From contig CAJTOK010000041.1 of assembly GCA_910577825.1 (NCBI GenBank), positions 1-33,668 on the forward strand: a DNA stretch of 33,668 nt, read 5' to 3'. The DNA is from an uncultured Lachnospiraceae bacterium. Its GTDB lineage: Bacteria; Bacillota; Clostridia; Lachnospirales; Lachnospiraceae. Numbering within the stretch: position 1 is the stretch's first letter; each line of letters starts with the position of its first letter. Below, in pieces: positions 1 through 8,112 of this stretch. Both the position numbers and the translations under genes were made by a program. The notes below the pieces were generated by a model. That model was not told the DNA's origin. It was given only the letters and a program-made list of their open reading frames with translations, and ran no database searches.

Positions 1-966
1 CCTTACTATATCATTGCCACTGCTATTTACCCAATATGATTGCATAGGGGCTTTACTGTCCTCACATAAAATTTTACACTGGTTTATAACATCCCATGGG
101 CAGTAAATTTCTGTACCGCCAAACCTGTATCCATCATACCATTCCCTAAAAAGCCCATATTTATCTTCAAGCCCATAATATCCCAGCATCTCCTTTACTT
201 CTGCGCCAGTAAACCCGAAATACCCTGAAAATCTTGTATCAGAAACCGGCATTACTTCAAAGTTATTTAACCCTGTAAATATACTTTCCTTTGAAATCCT
301 CAAACAGCCTGTAAGTACAGCAAATTCAAGATATTCATTGGTTTTTAAGGCACTTCCAAAAAACAGGCGGATAAATTTAGTCATTTCATCATAACACCCA
401 GACTGGTATGCTTTATCAAGTGGTACATCATATTCATCAATAATAATAATGGCTTTTTTCCTATAATGCTGGTACAAAAGCCTGCATAAAATATTAAGGC
501 TTGAATACACATCTGCCATGGATTTAAATTTATTTGCAGCAATACACCTCGCATCTTCCTTGTCATCATCATCAAGATAGCTGCTTTGCAATAATAATCT
601 TTTATATGGGTATGCACCCCTGCTTATAACAATTTTTATTCCATCAATAAAATCATCAAATGTTATACCGCCTACATCTTTTAAACTAAGGGAAATTACA
701 GGAAACTTTCCCTGGTACTTTTCACACAGCCTTTTTTCTTTTGAAATGGCAAGCCCATTAAAAAGGGATGTATCTGTACCTGCCTTAAAAAATGTCTTTA
801 ACATATCCATATTTAAACTTTTACCAAAACGGCGGGGACGGGTAAATAATGTTACTTCACTTATTGAATTTAATAAATCCCTTATCATATTTGTTTTATC
901 TATATAATAATAATTATTTTGGATAATTTTACTAAATGATTCTATTCCAATAGGCAGCTTTTTCAT
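1..966 (-). CDS. AAA-ATPase-like domain protein, C-terminus outside window
   Basis: The reading frame opens with ATG at 966 behind a good ribosome binding site (AGGAGG about 8 bases upstream) and is still open at base 1, so about 322 N-terminal residues are present. The N-terminus has the family-typical RPRRFGKS (a Walker A-like loop near residue 50), and IIIIDEYDVPL further on is the Walker B strand. The later GFTGAEVKEML and REWYDGYRFG segments are characteristic of AAA-ATPase-like proteins (Pfam AAA-ATPase_like), which usually end in a PD-(D/E)XK nuclease-like domain; that part would lie outside the window. The family is multicopy in many anaerobes and its cellular role is not established. 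It is the last gene seen downstream of the glycan locus and has its own ribosome binding site; I cannot tell whether it belongs to that transcript. Confidence 0.85.
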   Translation of the reverse strand, partial: MKKLPIGIESFSKIIQNNYYYIDKTNMIRDLLNSISEVTLFTRPRRFGKSLNMDMLKTFFKAGTDTSLFNGLAISKEKRLCEKYQGKFPVISLSLKDVGGITFDDFIDGIKIVISRGAYPYKRLLLQSSYLDDDDKEDARCIAANKFKSMADVYSSLNILCRLLYQHYRKKAIIIIDEYDVPLDKAYQSGCYDEMTKFIRLFFGSALKTNEYLEFAVLTGCLRISKESIFTGLNNFEVMPVSDTRFSGYFGFTGAEVKEMLGYYGLEDKYGLFREWYDGYRFGGTEIYCPWDVINQCKILCEDSKAPMQSYWVNSSGNDIVR

Positions 967-1024
967 TCTTTGTCCCTCCTGGCACTTTTATAATAATCCA
1001 CAACCTGGATAATTTCATAAAATC

Positions 1025-1216
1025 TTACTTCTGTAAAAAAGAATAACACATACGGTTTTCTTTTGCAATAAAAATGCAGAAATATAAAAGACACAGCTTG
1101 TAAAACCAACAGACCTGTGTCTTTTTATAAATTACTTTGAAATTTTTATAAATCCATCTTCCTAAATGTCCTGCACCATAAATAATACATCTCCTCTCTT
1201 TATTAATTTTTTGCAT
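1025..1216 (-). pseudogene. Orphan 5' fragment of a Rossmann-domain glycan gene
   Basis: A short frame starting at ATG 1216 encodes RRCIIYGAGHLGRWIYKNF, the same glycine-rich nucleotide-binding start seen in the glycosyltransferase at 3051-4226 (NIIIYGAGAYGKLTYDF) and the sulfotransferase at 5402-6541 (NIIIYGAGTFGRIIYHL). After about 20 matching residues the similarity stops abruptly and the frame runs through a terminator-like hairpin (1086-1125) to a stop. I read it as the leftover beginning of a gene of the same modular family whose remainder has been deleted. It lies just downstream of the degenerate integrase. A real 60-aa peptide cannot be excluded, but the frame has no convincing ribosome binding site. 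Confidence 0.6.
1086..1125 (-). terminator. Hairpin terminator after degenerate integrase
   Basis: AAAAGACACAG at 1086-1096 pairs perfectly with CTGTGTCTTTT at 1115-1125 around an 18-base loop. T-rich flanks on both strands make it a plausible bidirectional terminator, here closing the integrase transcript on the minus strand. Confidence 0.6.
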
Positions 1217-1239
1217 TATAGTATCTTTCAAGATACGAG

Positions 1240-1980
1240 TTATTTATCATACCATTTTTCCAGCCCATGATATTGGTAACTATCAATCACCACATTCTTT
1301 ACATGCTGGATTGAACCTTCATTTTCATCAATTCCAGCAAGCACACAGGTTTTTCTTAAATCCTTGCAAAAATTTGAACGGTTCACCAAAGAACCATTTT
1401 TAGTCCTGAAAATAACTCCATTTATAATCCCTTCATGTTTCACATACACATTTAAATCCTCTAAAATCATATCAGGTATTAAAATATTTATCTTTTTGTT
1501 CTTTCTGGTAACTTCAATAATTCCTTTTTCTAATACATCTACAGTTAAAAAATTTAATTCACAGAAACGTAAATCTGTATGGCATAAAACCTGTACCATC
1601 ATTGCAAGCCGTTCATTATCATTCTGCAATGCTGTATATACAAGTTTATTGTAATTTACTAAAGAAATATTCATAGGTTTATGTAACCCTTTATAATCCA
1701 GAGGCTCTAACTGGACTTTCATCTCCTGCCATCCCATTACTTCACAAAAATAATTAGCAGCAGCAAGATATGTGTTTATAGTACGCTGTTTAAACCCTTT
1801 TTTACTAAGCCAGTTTTTGTATGCTTCCATTTGTCCAGCAGATAACTCAGAACCATTTAAAAACTGTACAAGCTTGTTTATATTCCTGCTGTAAGCAGAT
1901 ATAGTATTGGGGCTTTTATTATTTTTCTTAAGTTGATGATAAAAATTAGATAAACACTCTGGTGTTATGTAAGCAGACAT
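1240..1980 (-). CDS. Degenerate tyrosine recombinase (phage-integrase family), truncated
   Basis: The N-terminal SAM-like core-binding domain (about residues 5-95) and the first half of the catalytic domain are recognisable and align along their length with the intact recombinase at 14912-15766, for example LAAANYFCEVMGW with LVAANRLFEYLGW and GVIFRTKNGSLVNRSN with GIVFRTSGGRAVDRSN. The first catalytic Arg (CHTDLRFCEL) and a candidate Lys are kept. The HxxR box has become HVKN, and the protein ends about 20 residues later, so the second Arg, the late His and the Tyr nucleophile are all missing. ATG 1980 is chosen because AGGTGA lies 5 bases upstream. It should be catalytically dead; a DNA-binding remnant is possible. 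It sits at the distal end of the glycan locus, opposite the intact copy. Confidence 0.75.
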   Translation of the reverse strand: MSAYITPECLSNFYHQLKKNNKSPNTISAYSRNINKLVQFLNGSELSAGQMEAYKNWLSKKGFKQRTINTYLAAANYFCEVMGWQEMKVQLEPLDYKGLHKPMNISLVNYNKLVYTALQNDNERLAMMVQVLCHTDLRFCELNFLTVDVLEKGIIEVTRKNKKINILIPDMILEDLNVYVKHEGIINGVIFRTKNGSLVNRSNFCKDLRKTCVLAGIDENEGSIQHVKNVVIDSYQYHGLEKWYDK

Positions 1981-2026
1981 AGATATCACCTCTTTACATA
2001 TATTTCAAATAATTTTTTATTTTATA

Positions 2027-2746
2027 CTATTTATTGTAATATATTATTTTTTCAATTTTATTATATCCTGGTTTCATCTGGTATCCTTCAATATAATTTT
2101 CATTAACAACATCTATCCAGTTTTTTGAATATTCAATAAATGTACCATCCTTTTTATAACCACCATTATATTTTTCCCAGTAAGATGTATGGCAGTCTTC
2201 ACATAAATAAATACCCCCGTCACTTATATGTGTAAACATACTTTCATATGTAATAATCTGCTGTTCCATTGTATGCCCGCCATCATCCAGCAAAATATCA
2301 ATCCTTGGATATTTTTCCTTAAAATATTTCCAGAAATTCCTGTCATCCTGTGAACCAATTTCAATATGTATGTTTTCTTTTTCATATTTATGGCATTCAT
2401 CGTTAATATCAATTCCAATAATTGTAGCATTTTTTCCAAAATAATCCTGCCACATCTGCATTGAACCGCCTTTGCATACGCCAATTTCGTACATTATAAC
2501 ATCTGTATTCCTGAATTTTTTAAAATATTTATCATATATTTCAAAATAATGAAACCATTTTGAAAGTGCTGTATGTTTTCCGTTACATGCAAAACGGTAT
2601 AAATCATTTTCTTGTAGTAAATGTTCATGGTATTTTTTAAATACTACTTTTTGATAAAATTCAGATATATTTATTACTTTTTCTGTATTTGGAAATACTT
2701 CCTTAATTTTTCTTTTTATTTCCTTATAATAAACTGAGCAAACCAC
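2027..2746 (-). CDS. Class I SAM-dependent methyltransferase part of a frameshifted gene
   Basis: This open frame holds a Rossmann-type methyltransferase domain: MYEIGVCKGGSMQMW is the SAM-binding motif I region, IIGIDIND the acidic motif II strand, and RIDILLDDGGHTMEQQ resembles the family of small methyltransferases found in sugar and antibiotic clusters (Methyltransf_24-like). The N-terminal residues of this frame (VVCSVYYKEIKRKIKEV) are not a natural start. They match the end of the accessory Rossmann domain seen in neighbours such as CIWSTYKQEILEQ. The true gene therefore begins at 2933 and is interrupted by a one-base shift at a six-G tract (2820-2825). The probable role is O-methylation of a sugar in the surface glycan; the substrate is unknown. 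Whether the product is made depends on that shift. Confidence 0.75.
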   Translation of the reverse strand: MVCSVYYKEIKRKIKEVFPNTEKVINISEFYQKVVFKKYHEHLLQENDLYRFACNGKHTALSKWFHYFEIYDKYFKKFRNTDVIMYEIGVCKGGSMQMWQDYFGKNATIIGIDINDECHKYEKENIHIEIGSQDDRNFWKYFKEKYPRIDILLDDGGHTMEQQIITYESMFTHISDGGIYLCEDCHTSYWEKYNGGYKKDGTFIEYSKNWIDVVNENYIEGYQMKPGYNKIEKIIYYNK

Positions 2747-2933
2747 AATCCAGTCAAAATCAAGTTTTAAAGAATCCTCTAAACAAAAAACGGGTATTTT
2801 TTCAAATTTTTGTTTTCCTCCCCCCGGTGGCGTAAGAATCTGTTATTCCAACAAAAACATATCCCATTCCAGAAACATTTTTTAAGAAATTTTTTGCACT
2901 GCTTCCCATTCCATATATTAATATTTTATCCAT
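2747..2933 (-). pseudogene. N-terminal Rossmann domain of the methyltransferase gene, out of frame
   Basis: ATG 2933 opens MDKILIYGMGSSAKNFLK, the same GxGxxA/G start as the downstream paralogous domains (MIKILIWGTGARAK, MNILIFGTGNAAV). The frame reads on to GITDSYATGG and then stops at a TGA shortly after six G residues. Removing one G would give GGGKQKFEKIPVFCLED and join it in frame to the methyltransferase at 2027-2746, matching the layout of the intact neighbours. AAAGG precedes the ATG by about 10 bases. A possible promoter (TTGCTT, 17 bp, AATAAT) lies upstream at about 3000-3030, but it is weak. Confidence 0.65.
2820..2825 (-). repeat. Six-base G tract (C6 on plus strand) at a frameshift
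   Basis: This homopolymer sits where the Rossmann frame from 2933 and the methyltransferase frame must be joined. Losing one base restores a single frame of about 300 codons. A G6 run stands out in DNA this AT-rich, so it could be a slippage site, an old mutation or a base-calling error. Confidence 0.7.
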
Positions 2934-3050
2934 AATAGAACCGCCTTTCATTTAATTAATATTATATAAATTATATTTAATATTTTAATCTTTCCTGCCA
3001 TTTAATTATTCCGCAAAAATCATTAGTAAGCAAACATAAGTATAATCTAT

Positions 3051-4226
3051 TTATATATTTTTTAATATATATTCATACATAGAATTTTGTGTAGTTATAT
3101 TTAGTTTATAAGTTAATTTATGTAACTTTGATATATTTAAAATCTGTTCCATTCTTTTTTTATTATATGGATTATTAAGCTCCCTTTCTAATATAAAACA
3201 ATTTGAATTAGAAAAATAAGGAACTTTTTCCCATTCATCATTATATATACTTGTTACAATCCTAAATAAAAAGTGCATTGCAAAATAGTTTATAACTTTT
3301 TTTTCTTTTCTCCAGTAAAGATATAATAATTTTAAAGTTTCTTCTATAATTACATTATTACTTTGTGCATACATTAACCAACTAGAAATTGATACTGCAC
3401 CTGCCTGTAACCTTGTACATTGTATCTTGGGAAACTGGTAAATAAAAAGAGAACCATCTGTTATGAAATCTTCCAGTTCACCAGTTAAAAGAACAGTTGC
3501 ATCAAGCCATAATCCCCCATATTTTTTTAATAATTCAAGCCGTATAATATCTGAATAATTTGCAGCAGATATAATTCTGTTTTTATACATTTCTTTGATA
3601 TCATCTGGAATATCTATATACTCTTTATAATTTTTTTCATCAAGGTAAATAATCTTTCTGCCTCTTCCGTATTTTTTAACAGAATCACTGCATTTTTTTA
3701 CAATTTCTGGTACATTATCCCAGCCTTGAAACCATAATAACCATATTATACCACTATCTTTTCCATATTTCTGTTTTCTAAATTCAACATAACTACTATA
3801 CTTATCTCTTAAATATATATAATCTTTCCAATCAGATGATTTTATTTCAAAATCTTTATCTTCAGAAAACTGTATTTTTTTATTTTGTTCAAATTCATTT
3901 TCATCTATTAAAATAATTTGCTCATTTTTTCCACCATTTATATTAATAAATTCACAAATTTCTTTAATAAAACGTTCTGTTGTTACTGCAATTATAATAT
4001 AATCAAATTCTGTATTCTTTATAACTTCTGGATTTAAAATTGGAAGCGGATATTCATTTGCTGGGATTTTATTATAATTTTTGTCTACCCATCTAATTAC
4101 GTTCACATTTTGGTATTTTTTTAAAAAATCATAAGTTAATTTTCCATAAGCTCCAGCACCATATATTATAATATTACAGTTATTTGTTTCTGTATTTAAT
4201 CCATTCTTAATACCCTTTTTCACCAT
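3051..4226 (-). CDS. Rossmann-domain plus capsular/GT32-type glycosyltransferase
   Basis: The first 115 or so residues are the accessory Rossmann-like domain (IIIYGAGAYGKLTYDFL, then VIRWVDKNYNK, then ILNPEVIKNTEFDYIIIAV). The rest resembles the capsular polysaccharide synthesis/GT32 fold: IIWLLWFQGWDNVPEIVKKC is the start strand, and AANYSDIIRLELLKKYGG followed by LWLDATVLL carries the expected acidic metal/nucleotide-sugar site. It probably transfers a sugar from an NDP-sugar in the cytoplasm; donor and acceptor are unknown. I start it at ATG 4226 because AAAGGA lies 9 bases upstream and the FkbM gene ends 22 bases before; a longer frame to 4304 would overlap that gene by 56 bases and lacks a binding site. 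The gene is very AT-rich, like its neighbours. Confidence 0.8.
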   Translation of the reverse strand: MVKKGIKNGLNTETNNCNIIIYGAGAYGKLTYDFLKKYQNVNVIRWVDKNYNKIPANEYPLPILNPEVIKNTEFDYIIIAVTTERFIKEICEFININGGKNEQIILIDENEFEQNKKIQFSEDKDFEIKSSDWKDYIYLRDKYSSYVEFRKQKYGKDSGIIWLLWFQGWDNVPEIVKKCSDSVKKYGRGRKIIYLDEKNYKEYIDIPDDIKEMYKNRIISAANYSDIIRLELLKKYGGLWLDATVLLTGELEDFITDGSLFIYQFPKIQCTRLQAGAVSISSWLMYAQSNNVIIEETLKLLYLYWRKEKKVINYFAMHFLFRIVTSIYNDEWEKVPYFSNSNCFILERELNNPYNKKRMEQILNISKLHKLTYKLNITTQNSMYEYILKNI

Positions 4227-4248
4227 TTTGTAATGTCCTTTCTTTCTG

Positions 4249-5052
4249 TTATAAAATAATATCTTCTTTATATTCTTTACAAGGCTTAATCCCCCTGACA
4301 ACACCCCGCCTTAATTCTGGACTTTTACATACATTTATATCAAATAAAAATAACATATAACCCTTAGATGTACTTACTTGCATGCCATAAGACTGTAGAA
4401 TTTCTTTAATTTTTTCTTCATCACCATGATGATGATATGAGCAAATTGCACATTTAATACCTTTAGAATTTTTGAATGTTTCCTTTGCACCATAAAGAGC
4501 ATTAATTTCTTCACCCTCAATATCCATTTTTAAAAAGGAAATACTTTCTCCATTTAATAAAGTATCCAGAGAAATTGTATTACCAGAATCAATATTTGAT
4601 AAAAAATTATTACAAAAAACCACCTTATCTTTATATGGAGCAAATGTATATTTTAATGCCTCAATCCAGCCAGTATCACACTCTATGAGATAAACTTTTT
4701 TTACATGGTCAATATGATGTAATGAAAAGTTCCCTTCACATACACCCGCGTCTACCAGTACATCATCCGGGCAAACTATAATGTTTTCTTCTTCATACAA
4801 ATGTGGTGAATTTTTATCTTGTTCATGCCATATATCCTTTACATACTTTTTCCCATTATTTACAATAAACTCATATCCTCTTTTCATATAAAGACGTTTA
4901 TTTTCAAAATAAATATAATAAAGGTCTGCTGCATTATCATATATTGCTTCATACATTTTTTCTGGAAGTGCAGGTGAAAAATTATATACAGATATATTAT
5001 CTGACTTGTCAATAAACTCTAAAACATTTTTTATTTCTTCATCTTTATTCAA
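4249..5052 (-). CDS. FkbM-family methyltransferase part of a frameshifted gene
   Basis: The C-terminal half is an FkbM-type SAM-dependent methyltransferase: DVLVDAGVCEGNFSL is the SAM-binding loop, VYLIECDTGW the acidic strand, and ISFLKMDIEGEEINAL the family hallmark DIEG. FkbM enzymes O-methylate sugars or polyketides; here a glycan sugar is likely. The listed left end is a TTG with no ribosome binding site. The same frame stays open further upstream (KYLNIPLEKEKDILKIYF and on), reaching the end of the Rossmann domain encoded at 5112-5372. One extra A in the four-A run at 5131-5134 would fuse the two, giving the domain order used by the neighbours. I therefore regard 4249-5372 as one interrupted gene. 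Confidence 0.75.
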   Translation of the reverse strand: MNKDEEIKNVLEFIDKSDNISVYNFSPALPEKMYEAIYDNAADLYYIYFENKRLYMKRGYEFIVNNGKKYVKDIWHEQDKNSPHLYEEENIIVCPDDVLVDAGVCEGNFSLHHIDHVKKVYLIECDTGWIEALKYTFAPYKDKVVFCNNFLSNIDSGNTISLDTLLNGESISFLKMDIEGEEINALYGAKETFKNSKGIKCAICSYHHHGDEEKIKEILQSYGMQVSTSKGYMLFLFDINVCKSPELRRGVVRGIKPCKEYKEDIIL

Positions 5053-5111
5053 ACTATACTTTTTATTTAAACAATCACTAAAATAAATCTTTAAAATATC
5101 TTTTTCCTTTT

Positions 5112-5372
5112 CTAATGGAATATTAAGGTATTTTGCATTTGTTCTAAAATTTCTTGTTTATATGTACTCCATATACAAATATAATCATATGATATATTTA
5201 CAATTTCAGAAGGAGGAATAACAGGCACACCTTCTATTTTTGTACCACATTTTTTGTTATTATTATCAATAAAACCAATTATTTTATTATTATTTAGAAC
5301 ACCACTATCTTTGGCAAGTTTATAATTTCTCTTTGCTCTTGCCCCAGTACCCCATATCAGAATTTTTATCAT
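5112..5372 (-). CDS. Accessory Rossmann domain, N-terminal half of the FkbM gene
   Basis: This 86-codon frame begins at ATG 5372 with a clear AGGAGT ribosome binding site and encodes almost exactly one copy of the recurring domain: KILIWGTGARAKRNYKLA, then KIIGFIDNNNKKCG, then VPVIPPSEIVNISYDYICIW. It stops (TAG) just after EILEQMQ, where a one-base shift moves into the FkbM frame. As annotated it would be a free-standing Rossmann domain; in context it is more likely the 5' end of the FkbM methyltransferase gene. Cofactor or ligand is unknown. The Gly-rich loop and the Asp at the end of strand 2 are what NAD- or nucleotide-binding folds show. Confidence 0.7.
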   Translation of the reverse strand: MIKILIWGTGARAKRNYKLAKDSGVLNNNKIIGFIDNNNKKCGTKIEGVPVIPPSEIVNISYDYICIWSTYKQEILEQMQNTLIFH

Positions 5373-5401
5373 TTTATATAACTCCTATTTCAATATTTAT
5401 A

Positions 5402-6541
5402 TTAATTAGTACTTTTATTTAAATATTCTAAAAGTTCATAATATACTTGTTCATATCCAAAAGTTAAGATGTCCTTTTTATAATATTCATAAACCAACTT
5501 TGCAGTTTCTTTTGTATAATATACTTTCCAGTCTTTTTTCTTACTTTTATTCATATTCCCAATCTTTTTTAAATCATATTTTTCTTGAATAAGTTTATAA
5601 CTTTCCGTCAAATCTTCTACTTTCCCAATATAATCAACTAATTTTTCTCCATTTTCATAAATATAACTATATTGTGACTTAAAATGTCTATCTGCCCACG
5701 ACACAGGTATTTTCACTATACATTTTACAAATTCATCAAAATTTTGTATTTCATTTAAAATTCCCATACAATAATTATATTTTTTAAAGGGATTACCCTT
5801 TTCTTTATTTTCAATTTTATCTACATAACAAGAAACAAGACGCTCAAAAGGATTTCTGACATAAGTAAATTTAAATATATAATCATTTTGTGGAATATTT
5901 CCAATTATTTTATATTTTTTTTCTGCAAAATCGTGTAACGAAGTACCTGGTTCTTCATTAATTAATGTACTAATAATAGATGTACAAGCACATTTTGCCA
6001 ACCGTAAATATGCAATATCAGAATGATTTCCCATAAACCAGTGTCTTTGTTCAACTGAATTATTCCAATATCTAATACGTGCGCCAGAAATAAAAAGTTT
6101 ATATATTTCTGGTTTTAATCCATCATAATCAATATCATCATTTATTAATCTTCTGATAAGACATTTTCTTGCAAAATTATCATTAATTAAAATGTAATTA
6201 ATTTCATCTTCTATAATATTAAAAATCTCTTTTTTAGATAAACTTATTATTTTTCCTTCATTTATACCTATTTCTATTAAATTTTGAGTAATTTTTTTAA
6301 TTTTATAATCATTGTCAATAGTTAACACAATAAAATCATATGAATAATTTTTTATAATTTTAGGATTGATAATTTCTATAGGCGCATCATTAATTTTTTT
6401 ATATTGCTGGTCACTCCATGCAATAATTTTAATGTTTAAATTTTTTAATAATAAGTGATATATAATTCTTCCAAAAGTACCAGCACCATATATTATTATA
6501 TTAGCAGAATTTTCTATGCTTAATAATTGTGTATATTCCAT
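5402..6541 (-). CDS. Rossmann-domain plus carbohydrate sulfotransferase (family 2 type)
   Basis: Residues about 10-110 are the accessory domain (NIIIYGAGTFGRIIYHLLL, IIAWSDQQYKK, IINPKIIKNYSYDFIVL). The C-terminal part matches Sulfotransfer_2-type enzymes: DIAYLRLAKCACTSIIS is the 5'-phosphosulfate loop of the PAPS site and FKFTYVRNPFERLVSCYVDK is the 3'-phosphate-binding motif (RNPxxRxxS). It should transfer sulfate from PAPS to a glycan hydroxyl. No PAPS-synthesis gene is in the window. ATG 6541 is chosen because GAGGGAG sits 9 bases upstream; an in-frame ATG at 6571 lacks such a site. The next gene upstream ends at 6583, so the two are almost contiguous in the operon. Confidence 0.82.
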   Translation of the reverse strand: MEYTQLLSIENSANIIIYGAGTFGRIIYHLLLKNLNIKIIAWSDQQYKKINDAPIEIINPKIIKNYSYDFIVLTIDNDYKIKKITQNLIEIGINEGKIISLSKKEIFNIIEDEINYILINDNFARKCLIRRLINDDIDYDGLKPEIYKLFISGARIRYWNNSVEQRHWFMGNHSDIAYLRLAKCACTSIISTLINEEPGTSLHDFAEKKYKIIGNIPQNDYIFKFTYVRNPFERLVSCYVDKIENKEKGNPFKKYNYCMGILNEIQNFDEFVKCIVKIPVSWADRHFKSQYSYIYENGEKLVDYIGKVEDLTESYKLIQEKYDLKKIGNMNKSKKKDWKVYYTKETAKLVYEYYKKDILTFGYEQVYYELLEYLNKSTN

Positions 6542-6582
6542 ATTTACAATCTCCCTCTTATAAAAATCCATAAAATTTTTTA

Positions 6583-8040
6583 CTAAATATCATCTATTCC
6601 ATATTTGCCTAATTTAAACAAATATTTATTTTTGTATTGATTATTATTAATCATAAGCGCTACTTCTGTTCCAGAACACTGTCCTGCTATAAGTGAATGA
6701 CATGAGGCCAAACAGTTTAAAGCAACTAAGTAATCTTTTCCCTGTGATACCCTTTCTTTCGCATCATTATTAACCTCTGCAAGATATTTTTTTGTATGTG
6801 ATTTATAACGTAATTGTGGATAATAACATATTTTTTCTTTTCCAAATTCATCTTCAAAACGCTCACATGCTTCTTGTACTTCTGTACATAAATAAATTAA
6901 ATCAAAGTTTTCCCATTCTAACATCTTCTGTTTTACCATTTCTACCATTGAATCTAAATCTGGTTGTATATTATGAGCATATGGTTTTAAATTCGCATAA
7001 TCTGTTCCACGAAACAATACACCAAGTACCCTTTTATTATTAAATTTTTTCTTAAACTCGCAATACTTACTATATAATTCTTTCTTGATTTTCGGCAAAA
7101 CCATTTCATTTTCTTCTTTTTTTGAACAGTATTTTCTACTATACATAACTAATACATGTTTTGCATCTTTTATATCATCCATATCATATTCACTTGGTTG
7201 TTCAAAAAACTTATTATACGCATTTATTTTTCCATATTCTCCTTCCTCAAGATATTGCGTTTCTATAGTTTTCATATCAACTACTGGAATATAATCCTTT
7301 TTTTTGGCATAGGCTATTCCTCTTGCAACTCTCATTGCTATAGAACCTAATCCTATGGGATACATATTTATTCTAATAACCAAAAATTTCTTTTTGTCAT
7401 ACTTTTCACCATATTGAAATTCTTTAATATTATTAAAATATATTTGAATAACTTCCATTGGTAAAAGTATATTTGTATCACTTATTTCTTTATTTAATAA
7501 ATTATCATTTTTTACATCTCTATAATTTTGGAATAATAAAGAATTTAAGTTTGTAAATAATATATAATCATATTGATAATTTTGTATTATATTAATTTTA
7601 TTTAATGAAATTATCCCAACTATACAAAATAACTCTTTATATCTTTCGTAGTATTTTCTATATTTGATATCTGCTCCAAAATCTTCACCAATTATTAATA
7701 TTTTTTTATTATATAAATCATATTTTCTGTCATACCAGCAGAAAATAATTTGTTCAAAAAAATTTTTTCGTGTGTATATTTTTTTTGGTTCTATTCCAAC
7801 TTCACAAATAAGTTGTTCATATATTTCTTCTTCATATACGCTACAAATTAGAATCATATCATAAGTATATTTAAAAATATCATTTGGAGCAATAACTTTT
7901 TTTTCAATAAATTTTTGTTTATACTTCTTTTCATTATTATCTATAAATGCTATAATTTCTATATTATTTTCAAAAAACTCTTTATTATCTTTAATATAAA
8001 AAACTGCTGCATTACCAGTACCAAATATTAATATATTCAT
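6583..8040 (-). CDS. Double Rossmann domain plus fucosyltransferase-like glycosyltransferase
   Basis: The protein has 485 residues and starts at ATG 8040 behind AAGGAA. It opens with a standard copy of the accessory domain (MNILIFGTGNAAVFY, IIAFIDNNEKKY, VIAPNDIFKYTYDMILIC). A second, more divergent copy follows at about residues 112-185 (KKILIIGEDFGADI, then NYQYDYILFTNL). The C-terminal 270 residues resemble the GT23/NodZ/O-fucosyltransferase superfamily: VLGVLFRGTDYANLKP corresponds to the HxRRGD-type loop, FDLIYLCTEVQEACERF to the following strand, and CHSLIAGQCSGTEVALMI to the C-terminal donor-binding motif. The donor is probably GDP-linked (GDP-fucose in characterised relatives), but that is inference. 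It is the only gene here with two accessory copies, and one of the most AT-rich. Confidence 0.72.
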   Translation of the reverse strand: MNILIFGTGNAAVFYIKDNKEFFENNIEIIAFIDNNEKKYKQKFIEKKVIAPNDIFKYTYDMILICSVYEEEIYEQLICEVGIEPKKIYTRKNFFEQIIFCWYDRKYDLYNKKILIIGEDFGADIKYRKYYERYKELFCIVGIISLNKINIIQNYQYDYILFTNLNSLLFQNYRDVKNDNLLNKEISDTNILLPMEVIQIYFNNIKEFQYGEKYDKKKFLVIRINMYPIGLGSIAMRVARGIAYAKKKDYIPVVDMKTIETQYLEEGEYGKINAYNKFFEQPSEYDMDDIKDAKHVLVMYSRKYCSKKEENEMVLPKIKKELYSKYCEFKKKFNNKRVLGVLFRGTDYANLKPYAHNIQPDLDSMVEMVKQKMLEWENFDLIYLCTEVQEACERFEDEFGKEKICYYPQLRYKSHTKKYLAEVNNDAKERVSQGKDYLVALNCLASCHSLIAGQCSGTEVALMINNNQYKNKYLFKLGKYGIDDI

Positions 8041-8112
8041 AATTATAAATTCCTTATATATTTTGTATTATTTTAATAATTAAATTAATAAATTATATAT
8101 ATTAAAAATTAT

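Noticed and set aside
2953..2965. TAATTAATATTAT matches the core of the 14.7-kb recombination-like sites.
   Set aside because: Only the AT-only centre matches; the C/G-containing arms are absent, and such strings are expected by chance in this AT-rich stretch.
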